A stretch of 64,000 nucleotides of DNA from positions 47,617-111,616 of the forward strand of contig JAHDHQ010000012.1 of assembly GCA_020631235.1 (NCBI GenBank), given 5' to 3'. Positions 41,348-51,500 of this stretch are shown piece by piece. The stretch is from Saprospiraceae bacterium (lineage in GTDB: Bacteria; Bacteroidota; Bacteroidia; Chitinophagales; Saprospiraceae). How positions within the stretch are numbered: the stretch's first letter is position 1; every line of letters starts with the position of its first letter. Position numbers and translations under genes: made by a program. Under the pieces are notes generated by a model. That model did no database searches and was not told the origin of the DNA. It worked only from the letters and a program-made list of their open reading frames with translations.

Positions 41348-44296
41348 ATGCAGAAATTATTGTGTTGCTTAATATGTCTTTCTTTTTTCTTTGTGTCCAA
41401 TGGGCAAGAAATAAGTAGTACAGATCCATCAGATATATGGGCTAGCGAACAATTAAAGTCGATGAGCGTCGCGGAAAAGATAGGGCAAGTATTTATGATA
41501 CGTGCCCATTCCGATCTTGGTAAAAAGCACGAAAAGGAAATAGCCGATCAAATTAAAAAATATAAACCGGGTGGTCTCTGTTTTTTTCAAGGCGATCCTG
41601 TTACCCAAGCTAAACTCATCAATCAATACCAATCCTTATCCAATATATCTTTAATGATTGCCATGGATGCAGAGTGGGGATTAGGGATGCGCTTCCCAGA
41701 AGAAGCCCAAAGTTTTCCAAAACAGTTAACCCTAGGTGCTATAGAAGATAATGATCTGATTTATGAGATGAGTTCGGAAATTGCCCGACAACTTCATCGA
41801 ATAGGAGTCCACGTAAATTTTGCGCCAGTAGTGGACATAAATAATAATCCATCTAATCCAGTGATCGGCAATAGATCTTATGGTGAAGATATTTTTAATG
41901 TCACAGCAAAGAGTTATGCATATATGAAAGGGCTTCAAGAAAATGGGGTCTTAGCTTGTGCAAAACACTTCCCCGGCCATGGTGATACTAATGTAGACTC
42001 GCATTATGATTTACCCGTCATCAAACATTCAAGAGAGCGTTTGGATTCTGTGGAAATGAAACCATTTAGAGTTTTATCTGAACTTGGTTTAGGCAGTGTT
42101 ATGGTCGCTCATTTAAGTGTACCTTCTTTAGATGATCGTCCGAATAGAGCCACGACTTTAAGCGCAAAAACAGTCACGGATATACTCCAAAAGGAAATAG
42201 GTTTTGATGGATTAATTGTTACGGATGCGCTAGAAATGCAAGGTGTGGCTAAGCATTTTAAAACGGGTGTCATGGAAGTCGAGGCTTTTTTAGCCGGCAA
42301 TGATGTATTGTTGATGCCTATTGATTTTAAGATCGCATTTGAGGCTATGGAAAAAGCGCTTGAAGATGGAGTAATTACAGAAACGAGACTCGATCATTCG
42401 GTTTTTAAGATTTTAAAAGCGAAATACGATCTTGGACTACAAAATAAACAAACCGTCAAGAATGTCGACGAAATAATGACGGATGTCATGACTAATGAAG
42501 CCATAGCTTTAGAAGAAAAATTGTACGAACAATCATTAACCCTAGTCAGAGATCACCGTAAGACCATCCCCATTAAACAGATGAATGATAAACGTTTTGC
42601 GAGTTTATCATTAGGAGGTGAAAAAGACAATGTCTTCCAAAAAAGATTACAGTCGTATAGTACCGTGGATGCTTATCACTTAGGTAAAACAATAAGTGAA
42701 GACGAAAAAAGAAATACACTCAATAAGCTAGAAGCTTATGATGTAGTCTTTGTGAGTATCCATGATATGAGTCGTTTTGAAAGTAAAAAATTTGGTCTAA
42801 CTCAAGATCAGTTGCATCTAATTTATGATTTAAACGCCAGAACGAATGTGGTGCTCACTCTTTTTGGTTCGCCTTACGCATTGAGGTATTTTTCCACATT
42901 GCCTACCATCATGGTTGCCTATGAAGAGAATCCAATCAGCATGAATATTGCGGCTCAAGGCTTATTTGGCGTTTTTTCTATTAAGGGAAAATTGCCTGTC
43001 ACTGCTCATGAAGCATTCCCTTTTGGCAGTCAGGTAATTACCAGCCATTTGCAGCGTTTAGGCTATAGTATTCCAGAGCGCGTAGGAATGGATAGTGATA
43101 CCTTATCTAAAATCGCCGATGTAGTCAAGGAGATGATTGATAAAAAAGCGGCACCCGGCTGTCAAGTTTTAGTGGCTAAGGAAGGTAAAATTGTTTATCA
43201 AGAATCCTTCGGACATCATGATTACAGTAAAAATATTGCTGTCGAGAATCATCACTTATACGATGTGGCTTCAGTGACTAAAATATTAGCGACCACTATA
43301 TCACTTATGTCCTTGCAAGATAAAGGTCAATTTAATCCAAGAGTTCCTTTAGGAAATTATTTGCCGGAGCTCCAAAATACAAATAAAGCATCCTTGCTCG
43401 GAGATGAAGTTTTAGCTCACCATGCTCGACTAGCCGCTTGGATTCCTTTTTATAAAAACACTTTGACGGATGACAAAAAGCCAAAAATAGACCGCAAGTA
43501 TTACCGAGATACTAAAAGTGACAGTTTCAATATCAGCATCCATGAGTCCTTGTTTTTACGCTTTGATTATCAGGATAGTATTTACCAGCGGATATACGAC
43601 AGTGAATTGAAGAAAAAGAAAGAATACAAATACAGTGATTTAGGCTTTTATATGTTTGAAAAAATCATAGAAAAATCTACTGATTTTACCCTTGACAAAT
43701 ACGCTCATTGGAAATTTTATAAACCTTTAGATTTAAAACGCACCTTGTATAATCCATTGCAGCGCTTTAATAGAAATGAGATTGTACCCTCAGAAATAGA
43801 TCGCTATTTTAGACAAGATACAATACATGGTAGGGTGCATGATATGGGAGCAGCAATGCTTGGAGGAGTGGCAGGTCACGCAGGATTATTTTCCAATGCT
43901 GGGGACCTTGGCATCCTTATGCAAATGCTATTAAATGGTGGATCTTACGGTGGCTATCAATACCTTAAACCTGAAACCATACAAATCTATACCCGTAGAT
44001 ATGCTAGTTCGAACAGAAGGGGTCTAGGTTTTGATATGAAACAGCTCGATGCAAAAAAGACGGCTAATGTTGCCGATGAAGTATCGGCATTAGCTTTTGG
44101 GCATTTAGGTTTTACGGGGACATCTGTCTTCGCAGATCCAGAACATGACTTGGTTTTTATTTTTCTTTCTAATCGGACCTATCCAACCATGGACAATAAG
44201 GTATTTAATAGGAAAAATTACCGTCCTCGAATACAATCCCTTGTATATCGTTCTATAGAAGCCTACCAAAATCAGGCAAAATTATCAAGCCAATAA
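41348..44296 (+). CDS. GH3 beta-N-acetylhexosaminidase fused to a serine hydrolase (beta-lactamase fold)
   Basis: About 982 residues from the ATG at 41348, preferred to 41318 because it opens a signal peptide (MQKLLCCLICLSFFF). The GH3 barrel (25-370) shows the NagZ-type KHFPGHGDTNVDSHYDLP catalytic loop and the nucleophile Asp in IVTDALEMQGV (about 292). A second GH3 C-terminal sandwich is at 375-560. From about 595 a class C-like hydrolase follows: the nucleophile serine in DVASVTKILATT (SxxK) and YKYSDLGFYM in the YxN position, then GHAGLFSNAGDL. The combination suggests cleavage of muropeptide sugars together with a peptide or ester bond. It overlaps the next gene start by 1 bp. Confidence 0.9.
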   Translation: MQKLLCCLICLSFFFVSNGQEISSTDPSDIWASEQLKSMSVAEKIGQVFMIRAHSDLGKKHEKEIADQIKKYKPGGLCFFQGDPVTQAKLINQYQSLSNISLMIAMDAEWGLGMRFPEEAQSFPKQLTLGAIEDNDLIYEMSSEIARQLHRIGVHVNFAPVVDINNNPSNPVIGNRSYGEDIFNVTAKSYAYMKGLQENGVLACAKHFPGHGDTNVDSHYDLPVIKHSRERLDSVEMKPFRVLSELGLGSVMVAHLSVPSLDDRPNRATTLSAKTVTDILQKEIGFDGLIVTDALEMQGVAKHFKTGVMEVEAFLAGNDVLLMPIDFKIAFEAMEKALEDGVITETRLDHSVFKILKAKYDLGLQNKQTVKNVDEIMTDVMTNEAIALEEKLYEQSLTLVRDHRKTIPIKQMNDKRFASLSLGGEKDNVFQKRLQSYSTVDAYHLGKTISEDEKRNTLNKLEAYDVVFVSIHDMSRFESKKFGLTQDQLHLIYDLNARTNVVLTLFGSPYALRYFSTLPTIMVAYEENPISMNIAAQGLFGVFSIKGKLPVTAHEAFPFGSQVITSHLQRLGYSIPERVGMDSDTLSKIADVVKEMIDKKAAPGCQVLVAKEGKIVYQESFGHHDYSKNIAVENHHLYDVASVTKILATTISLMSLQDKGQFNPRVPLGNYLPELQNTNKASLLGDEVLAHHARLAAWIPFYKNTLTDDKKPKIDRKYYRDTKSDSFNISIHESLFLRFDYQDSIYQRIYDSELKKKKEYKYSDLGFYMFEKIIEKSTDFTLDKYAHWKFYKPLDLKRTLYNPLQRFNRNEIVPSEIDRYFRQDTIHGRVHDMGAAMLGGVAGHAGLFSNAGDLGILMQMLLNGGSYGGYQYLKPETIQIYTRRYASSNRRGLGFDMKQLDAKKTANVADEVSALAFGHLGFTGTSVFADPEHDLVFIFLSNRTYPTMDNKVFNRKNYRPRIQSLVYRSIEAYQNQAKLSSQ

Positions 44297-45516
44297 TGGG
44301 TTTACATTTTGAAATAGCCAAGCGATACTTATTTGGTAAAAAATCAACCAATGCTATCAATTTGATCACAGGTATTGCTGTTTTTGGTATAAGCATAGGT
44401 ACCGCAGCACTTATTTTGATTCTATCTGTATTTAATGGTTTTGAAGGATTACTGTCTGAATTATTTAATGCTTTTAATCCTGATTTATTAGTGGTTCCTA
44501 AAGATGGGAAGAGTATCAAAGTGGACGAACAATGGTTAGCTGAAACCAAACAATTAGGTTTTGTAGATGCTATTTCCTTGACCATCGAAGAAGTTTCATT
44601 ATTTGAGTACGATAATGTGCAAGAGATTGGCATGCTGAAGGGTGTCGATCATGAATATACAAAGGTTACTGGTTTTGATACCTTGTTACTGAGTGGCAAT
44701 TTTAAACTAAATAGTGGATCCATTGATTATGGTTTATTGGGTTCTGGTCTTCGCAATAAATTAGGTGTTTCCGTGCATAATAGCTTGACTCCCTTAACGG
44801 TCTACAGTCCTACTCGAAAAAAAAGCTTTGGTAGTACCAAGGATTTTACGATCCGCGACATTTACCCTAAAGGAGTATTTACCGTACAGAGTGATAATGA
44901 TTATCAATATGTCATCACTCATTTGGAAGCGGCTAGAAAATTGTTTCAAAAGCCAAATGAATGCAGTGCATATGAAATAAAACTAAACGATCGCTTAGGT
45001 CCAGATGAGGCAAAAGAGGCTTTGCAAGCTAACTTACCCAAAACCTTAAAGGTGCAAACTCGCTTAGATCAAGATGCTGCATTTATTAAAATCATGCGTA
45101 TCGAAAAATGGATTGCATTCTTGATTGTCAGTTTAACGATGCTGCTCATAGCTTTCAATTTAGTAGGATGTTTGTGGATGATTGTGCTGGACAAAAAAGG
45201 AGACATTGCCACATTGAAGGCTTTGGGGTTTGCAAAACGAGATGTCTTTACAGTCTTTGTTTTAGAAGGAATGTTAATCACGATCATCGGGATGATGGTA
45301 GGAGTAATGCTTGCTTTGTGCTTGTATTTTCTACAGTCATATTTTGGATTAATAAGTGTTCCAGAAGGTTTTTTAATAGATGCCTATCCGATCCGTTTGC
45401 ACTGGTTCGATTTTGTGGTCGTCTTATTAACTGTTATTTCTATCGGTACGATTGCAGCTTATCTTCCCGCCTGGCGTGCCACCAAGTTTGGTTCTATAAT
45501 ACGAGCAGACATTTAA
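44296..45516 (+). CDS. ABC transporter permease of the LolC/LolE type
   Basis: A 406-residue inner-membrane protein with four helices: the first at about 22-45 (ITGIAVFGISIGTAALILILSVF), then a periplasmic domain to about 265, then three C-terminal helices (about 275-297, 325-350 and 375-395). The GFEGLLSELFNAF segment after helix 1 and LKALGFAKRDVFTVFVLEG before the last helices are typical for LolC/E/FtsX family permeases. These act in lipoprotein release or peptidoglycan control with a LolD-type ATPase, which is not encoded nearby. The start shares a base with the GH3 stop. Confidence 0.88.
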   Translation: MGLHFEIAKRYLFGKKSTNAINLITGIAVFGISIGTAALILILSVFNGFEGLLSELFNAFNPDLLVVPKDGKSIKVDEQWLAETKQLGFVDAISLTIEEVSLFEYDNVQEIGMLKGVDHEYTKVTGFDTLLLSGNFKLNSGSIDYGLLGSGLRNKLGVSVHNSLTPLTVYSPTRKKSFGSTKDFTIRDIYPKGVFTVQSDNDYQYVITHLEAARKLFQKPNECSAYEIKLNDRLGPDEAKEALQANLPKTLKVQTRLDQDAAFIKIMRIEKWIAFLIVSLTMLLIAFNLVGCLWMIVLDKKGDIATLKALGFAKRDVFTVFVLEGMLITIIGMMVGVMLALCLYFLQSYFGLISVPEGFLIDAYPIRLHWFDFVVVLLTVISIGTIAAYLPAWRATKFGSIIRADI

Positions 45517-45581
45517 CAATCATTTTAATATTCCCTTAAATGTAGCCACAAAATTCTGAGCTTTAATATATTTGCGCAAGA

Positions 45582-45926
45582 ATGGAAACATGGGAATTAG
45601 ATTTTGAATGGTTGCAAGTTCGCCATAAGGTGAAGGAGCAATTTAATATGTCTAGTTTACCTGATTTACAAACCATTTTATTTCTAATAGGCGTACAAGA
45701 ACTGGGTCAATTAGACCGAAAGTTTTCTAAAGAGGAAAAGCAAGATTTAATCCATATAGGTGTATGCACTTTGTTAGCAGAAGATGGGTATTATGTTTTC
45801 CAAGGTAGAGATGAAGATGGTTGGCCACATTGGGAACAACATAAAAAGTTTACCATAAAAGGGGTTGATGCTCAAGAAGAATTGTTAAAGGAAAAAGTTG
45901 TAGGATTTTTAAATATAAACTCATGA
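45582..45926 (+). CDS. Conserved small protein of unknown function
   Basis: A 114-residue cytosolic protein of mixed fold: WELDFEWLQVRHKVKEQF, SSLPDLQTILFLIGVQELGQLDRKFSKEEKQDLIHIG, then YYVFQGRDEDGWPHWEQHKKF with several aromatic and acidic residues, a pattern I have seen in Bacteroidota hypothetical proteins. Its stop overlaps the start of the first cyclophilin gene (ATGA), so it is coupled to the envelope-folding genes downstream. Function unknown. Confidence 0.8.
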   Translation: METWELDFEWLQVRHKVKEQFNMSSLPDLQTILFLIGVQELGQLDRKFSKEEKQDLIHIGVCTLLAEDGYYVFQGRDEDGWPHWEQHKKFTIKGVDAQEELLKEKVVGFLNINS

Positions 45927-46564
45927 AACATTTTTGTTTAGTCTTAATGATCGGATTACTGGCTGCCTGTTCGGGTGGCTCAGGTAAAAAACAAGTAAAG
46001 ATTGAAACTGAATTCGGAGATATGATTTTCGAATTGTATGATAGCACTCCCCAGCACCGAGATAATTTCTTAAAACTAGCAGGTGAAGGCTTTTATAAAG
46101 ATTTACTCTTTCACCGAGTGATAGATGGTTTTATGATTCAAGGTGGAGATCCTCAATCCAGAGGTGCAGATGCATCCGCTCGATTAGGTAGTGGAGGACC
46201 AGGATATACTATTCCAGCAGAAATAGGTGCTCCTCATTTTAAAGGGACATTAGCTGCTGCAAGAACTGGAGGCCCATCAAATCCAGAGAAAAAGTCTTCT
46301 GGTTCGCAGTTTTATATTGTACAAGGGAAGCCTCAGTCAGATTTAGAGATAGATAATGCACAGCGTTCGAAAAAGATCGAATATTCTCCAGCTCAAAGAG
46401 AAAAGTATAAAACTGATGGAGGTGCTATATTTTTAGACATGGAGTATACCGTTTTTGGAGAGATCATCCAGGGTATGGAAATCATCGGCAAATTAGCAGG
46501 TGTAAAAACTGCACCAGGAGATAGACCCATCGAGGATGTTAAATTTAATGTAATCCCATTATAA
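45923..46564 (+). CDS. Lipoprotein cyclophilin-type peptidyl-prolyl isomerase
   Basis: A 213-residue protein with lipobox LAAC (Cys16) followed by SGGSG. The cyclophilin fold starts at VKIETEFGDMIFELY and shows the active-site segments FHRVIDGFMIQGGDP (catalytic Arg) and GSQFYIVQG, plus the closing EYTVFGEIIQGMEIIGKLA. It should isomerise Xaa-Pro bonds in envelope proteins. A short insertion (SDLEIDNAQRSKKIEYS) lies between the last two elements, as in many Bacteroidota cyclophilins. The second cyclophilin gene begins 2 bp downstream. Confidence 0.95.
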   Translation: MKHFCLVLMIGLLAACSGGSGKKQVKIETEFGDMIFELYDSTPQHRDNFLKLAGEGFYKDLLFHRVIDGFMIQGGDPQSRGADASARLGSGGPGYTIPAEIGAPHFKGTLAAARTGGPSNPEKKSSGSQFYIVQGKPQSDLEIDNAQRSKKIEYSPAQREKYKTDGGAIFLDMEYTVFGEIIQGMEIIGKLAGVKTAPGDRPIEDVKFNVIPL

Positions 46565-46566
46565 AC

Positions 46567-47472
46567 ATGACCTTTAGCAAACATAGAACATTAGCCTTCA
46601 GTCTTATTGTTAGTGCGATATTAGTCACTGGTTGTCAAAAGCCGATGTCCAGTTTTTTAATCGCTACAGAAGATCGAAAAGCGCCTACCCTTTTAGAGTT
46701 TAATAATACTTCTGAAAATGCAGAATCCTATGAATGGGATTTTGGTGATGGCACGACATCCAGTTCGTTTAATGCTGAACATCAGTACAGTCATTCTGGA
46801 AGATACATTATCACCTTAAAGGCAAAGAAAGGCAACAAAGTAAGTACCAGTGAGCAAGAAATCATTTTAGAAGCGCCTACTGACTGCCACATTTTAATGG
46901 AGACTTCGGCTGGAAATATGACTTTCCGATTGAGCGATGCAACCCCTAAACATAGAGACAACTTTATCAAATTAACGAAAGAAGGATTTTATGAAGGCTT
47001 ACTCTTCCACCGAGTAATACAAGGTTTTATGGCACAAGGTGGTGATCCTAATTCGAAAGATGCTCAGCCAGGTAAATCGCTTGGAAGTGGTGGTCCAGGT
47101 TATACCGTTCCGGCAGAATTCGTTGACTCTCTAGTCCATATAAAAGGAGCCCTAGCAGCAGCTAGACTAGGAGATGGTGCTAATCCAGAAAAAAATTCCT
47201 CTGGTTCTCAATTTTATATCGTTCAAGGTAAACCCGTAGATGCAAAAACAATTGCACAAATGGAAGCCAGAATGGGTATTACATACACAGATAAGCAGAA
47301 AGCTGTATTAGCAGAATATGGAGGCACTCCATTTTTAGATAAAAATTATACTGTTTATGGACAGTTAGTGAAAGGATTCGATGTATTAGATGCCATTTGT
47401 GCTACAAAAACAGATAATAGAGATCGTCCTAGTACTGATGTAGTCATTCTTAAAATGTCAGTAATCGAATGA
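46567..47472 (+). CDS. Lipoprotein with PKD domain and cyclophilin domain
   Basis: A 301-residue protein with lipobox VTGC (Cys19). Residues 32-100 are a PKD module (AESYEWDFGDGTTS, HQYSHSGRYIITLKAKK), then a cyclophilin domain starting ILMETSAGNMTF with FHRVIQGFMAQGGDP, GSQFYIVQG and YTVYGQLVKGFDVLDAICA. The catalytic Arg and the QFYIVQG core are kept. The PKD module probably presents the isomerase to surface proteins or glycans. It is a diverged tandem duplicate of the preceding gene and overlaps the next gene by 4 bp. Confidence 0.93.
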   Translation: MTFSKHRTLAFSLIVSAILVTGCQKPMSSFLIATEDRKAPTLLEFNNTSENAESYEWDFGDGTTSSSFNAEHQYSHSGRYIITLKAKKGNKVSTSEQEIILEAPTDCHILMETSAGNMTFRLSDATPKHRDNFIKLTKEGFYEGLLFHRVIQGFMAQGGDPNSKDAQPGKSLGSGGPGYTVPAEFVDSLVHIKGALAAARLGDGANPEKNSSGSQFYIVQGKPVDAKTIAQMEARMGITYTDKQKAVLAEYGGTPFLDKNYTVYGQLVKGFDVLDAICATKTDNRDRPSTDVVILKMSVIE

Positions 47473-48224
47473 AAAATAAACTCTTTTCGGTAGATGTCGG
47501 AGCTACGGGCACGAAAGCTGCTATCGTAGATGTAAAAAAAGGTAAATTATTAACCGAGCGGATAAAATATCCTACTCCTGATAATGCAGGACCAGAGGAT
47601 ATTGCCAGACTCATTAAGCAGTTGATGATAGACCTAGATTACCAAGGAAAGAGTATGGGTATAGGTTTCCCGTCCATTATACATTCGGGTGTGTGTAAAT
47701 CTGCGGTGAATGTTTCAGATCGTTTTATAGGTGTAAACTTGGAGGATTATTTTTCTCAAGAAACCTCATGTAGGTGTTTTTGTGTCAATGATGCAGATGC
47801 GGCAGGTTTAGCGGAATTGCATTTTGGTGCAGTCAAAAACGCCCAAGGAACCGTTTTGTTATTAACCCTTGGAACAGGTATAGGATCAGCCCTTTTTCGT
47901 GATGGCGTTTTAGTACCTAATACAGAGTTTGGCAGTTTGCATTATAAAGATGGAATCACCGAGCATTATGCGGCCAACTCTGCGAGAAAACGCAAAGAAC
48001 AATCATGGGAAACATGGGGGAATGAGTTAAATGAAGTACTCCAATATTTTGAGAGGATTGTTTCACCGGACTTGATAATTCTCGGTGGTGGGGTGTCTAA
48101 AAAGCTAGACAATTATAAATCATATTTACACACTGATGCTACTCTCATTCCTGCTCAACATTTAAATGAAGCGGGTGTTATTGGTGCTGGCTTGTATGCA
48201 CGTATGCAGCTGAAAAAGCTGTAA
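47469..48224 (+). CDS. ppgK: Polyphosphate glucokinase (ROK family)
   Basis: A 251-residue cytosolic kinase. ROK features: phosphate-binding VDVGATGTKAAIVD, GIGFPSIIHSGV, the catalytic Asp in VNDADAAGLAE, LTLGTGIGSALF and LIILGGGVSKK. The short length, FPSIIHSG and SLHYKDG-type segments place it with PpgK enzymes that phosphorylate glucose with polyphosphate (and often ATP). Its start overlaps the cyclophilin gene stop by 4 bp, so it is the last gene of that operon. The 297 bp after it hold no convincing gene apart from the terminator at its end. Confidence 0.87.
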   Translation: MKNKLFSVDVGATGTKAAIVDVKKGKLLTERIKYPTPDNAGPEDIARLIKQLMIDLDYQGKSMGIGFPSIIHSGVCKSAVNVSDRFIGVNLEDYFSQETSCRCFCVNDADAAGLAELHFGAVKNAQGTVLLLTLGTGIGSALFRDGVLVPNTEFGSLHYKDGITEHYAANSARKRKEQSWETWGNELNEVLQYFERIVSPDLIILGGGVSKKLDNYKSYLHTDATLIPAQHLNEAGVIGAGLYARMQLKKL

Positions 48225-48469
48225 CGTTTATTCGTTTTTTGTTGTTCGTTGAGCTTTGATAGATTTTTAAGCCAATTCTCATCCTGAAAGAATTCGAGAT
48301 TTAGCATACATTTCCTTTTAGACTCTCGAAGATTTTTTGAATCCAAATGACTCATCAAGGTAAGCGAAGGTTTTTTGATATTCGTAGTGAATAGGTCTAG
48401 TTAGTTTAGCCTATATCTGTTTGTAGAATGTTATTTTGTTTAGAATATAAATGACATTGGACAATAAAA

Positions 48470-48504
48470 AAAGAGGCTGTCTGGACAAGACAACCTCTCT
48501 TTTT
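48470..48504. terminator. Bidirectional rho-independent terminator
   Basis: A 10-bp inverted repeat with one mismatch (agaggctgtc 48472-48481 and gacaacctct 48489-48498) has an A-run on the left and a T-run on the right. It can serve ppgK on + and the giant gene on -, which ends at 48522. Confidence 0.85.
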
Positions 48505-48521
48505 AATTAACTAAAACAATC

Positions 48522-51500
48522 TTATTCTATCAGCAACATCTTACCAAAATGTGCTTCATTTTCTATGATTAACTGGTAAGTTTTAACTCCGACAGCATTA
48601 AAATATGACCTTGGAATACTTACTTGATTAACTCCTATAGTTGCGTCAATATCTAACACTTTTTCCTTCGCTCCTTTTGCATCATAAAAGATAATACGAG
48701 CAGCTCCAGCCGTGTTTGATTCAAATTCAATAATAGTCTCTTCTAACCATGGATTAGGATAATTAGTAACATAAATTTCACCTTCCACCGTTCTTCTTTC
48801 TAAGTCTATCGCGTGGATATCTAAGGCATTTCCTAGATATACTTCTGCCTCTAAGCTTTTAGCTAAACTGATCACAGGCACATTGCTTTCTAACTCTATG
48901 CTGAACAAAATATCTTGCGGCCCAACTGCTACTCCAGCTCCTGCTGCATAGCTCACTCGAATATCTTCGTCTGCTTGATAGAACGACGAATCATCAAAAC
49001 CTGGCAAATCAGAAGTAATGTTAATAACATTTATTCCTTGTACATCTAATGATAACTGGAATCCTCTAAGATCCTCATTTCCTTGGCTAAAGAAATGAAC
49101 CATATTACCATCGATACTATAGTCTAATGTTCGTGAAGAGGCATTTCTTGTATCTGTCTCTGTTCCAACCAACATAGTGGCTGAGCCATTAACATCCGCA
49201 GTTTTAACTCCCACAAAATCAATGATCATGTTTCCATCAAAAGATCCAATTCCATAGCTTTCTTCAATCCCTGTAGACCAAGGATTTTCTGGGTTAATAA
49301 AGTTTTGTTCTTTATTTATAAACCTCCAACTAGTATTATTATTAAACGACTCCATAACACCTAGTATCATACGTCTAATGTCTAATAAATCCTGAGCTGT
49401 AATGCTTTCATCATTGTTAGCATCTGCAGCAATTAGGTCATACGAGCTTTCTAAATCAGCGATTCCTAGAACATGTCTTTGAATTTTTACAATATCCAAA
49501 GTACTTACTCCATTTAGAGGGTCTTGATCATAAAATGGAACTACTTCGTATGCACCACCAGTTTCCATATCACCAAACTCATAAATTCCATTTTCATCAG
49601 TCATCTCCATTGTCGAAGCTCCGGATAAGTCCACTTCTACATTAGGTACTTCCATACCCTCTTCAGTAGCGATTCTTCCTTGTATACCGATACGGCAATC
49701 AGGGCAAAAATCGAACTCATTATTATCTTGAACATCCACAAAGGTTATACAATAAGCCTGTAATAAACTTCCATCAGGAAGTACCACAGGATCACCATTG
49801 CTGTCCAATGTTGTTACCCAAAGTTCCACATCTTGAAGTCCACAAGAATTACAATCAAATGTTTTACTTGTGTCATTTACATCGGTACTAAAACTTAAAG
49901 CAATATCATAGCCACAAGGGTGGAAACTGTGTGCATCAAAATCAGAAGCCCATAAAGTAACCATTTCATTATCTGGCTCACCGAATGGCGGTAATAAATC
50001 CATAGGTACTAAGTCTACACTTAATCCATGTATACATACTGGTGTAGGTGCTTTAGTACTTACCACTTCGAAGGTGTTTTCGCAAGAATCAAAGTTTCCA
50101 CATTGGTCTTCTACCGTCCAATAAATGGTATGTAATCCCAGTGGATATTCAAGGCTTGCATCATTTACATCTCCTGAGTGCTGAATAGTGCCATCACTAA
50201 ATAAATCAATCTGATAAGACCACACTAGTAAATCACTCGGTGTACAATCATCAGTTGCTGTCGGCATCAAAGTAACTAATGCATCTTCGCAGTCAATATC
50301 TGCTGTTTCGATGATTTGGTTTTCGCAGCCACCATCAATCACTGGATCAATTGTATTGTTTAATTTGATCACTTGCTGATTAGACCAAGTTACATATTCT
50401 CCGCCCATAATCGGTTGACACCAATCGATTACTTTCCATGTTCTGATAATCTTTACACAAGCATCTTCTCCTTCAACAAATTCAAACACCTGATCTTCAT
50501 AATTATAGCCAACTAATTGACATTCTTCTTCTAAGAAATGCGGTTTGTTATAAAACTCTGGCAAATCTTCAGGGTCTAAATCTTCTATGGTACATAAGTT
50601 ATTAAAACTAGTGTCTCTTGGCCAGAAGATATCTCCATATAAGAATGGATTATCACTGACAACAGTTATGGTCTGCACACATTCTTGGATAGTTACTGAG
50701 TTTTCATCTTCCAAAATCATGGTTCTGTAAATAAATCCAGTACCACATTGATTTCTTTCGTCCTCTATTTCTTCGATTAAATCAGAAGGATCAGCACAAT
50801 TATCTACGATAGTCGGATAACCAAACTGCAAACCGAGATTTCCTAAATCTACCGGATCATCACATTGTATCGTAACATCATCAATGCATGTCATGGTTGG
50901 AGGTACTTTATCCTGTACTTCTACATTCACCATACAATCATTAAAGTTTCCTGATTTGTCCCAAACACGTAATTGGACCATAATATCAGGATCTCCTACA
51001 TCTGCACAACAGAAGTGTACTTTTTCTTTATAGTAAATAGTGTCTTGGTGATAGTCTGGGCAAGGAGTATCCATTCTTCTAACACCTATACTATCTATGT
51101 AACAATCATCAAAACTACCATCGTCAAAAGTAGTCGCATAAACTACAGCATAAGGCGTACTTCCGATAGAAACCACTGTATTTTGCTCACATAAAGCAAT
51201 CGGTTCCGTACTATCAGCAACTGTTACTTGTGTCGTACAAGAGCTTTGGTTATAGCACTCATCAAAAACTGTGTAGGTTACCGTGTGTACACCTATAGGC
51301 ATCGTCCCATGACCTCCATTAGTTTCTAAAGATCCATTAGGCCATTCGATAGAATAATGTCCAATGTCGGAACAAGCATCTACCGCATCCACTGCAGGAA
51401 AATACACTAAACCTTCGCAATCTTCCGTAGTCGTCATGCTAAAGTGGTCTGGGCAATCAAATACAGGCCCTAATGTATCAGCGATCTCTATGATCTGGAA

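Noticed and set aside
48225..48358. Minus-strand frame with LRESKRKCMLNLEFFQDEN after ppgK
   Set aside because: It is protein-like for about 40 residues but runs antisense into ppgK, with no domain; perhaps a relic, not supported.
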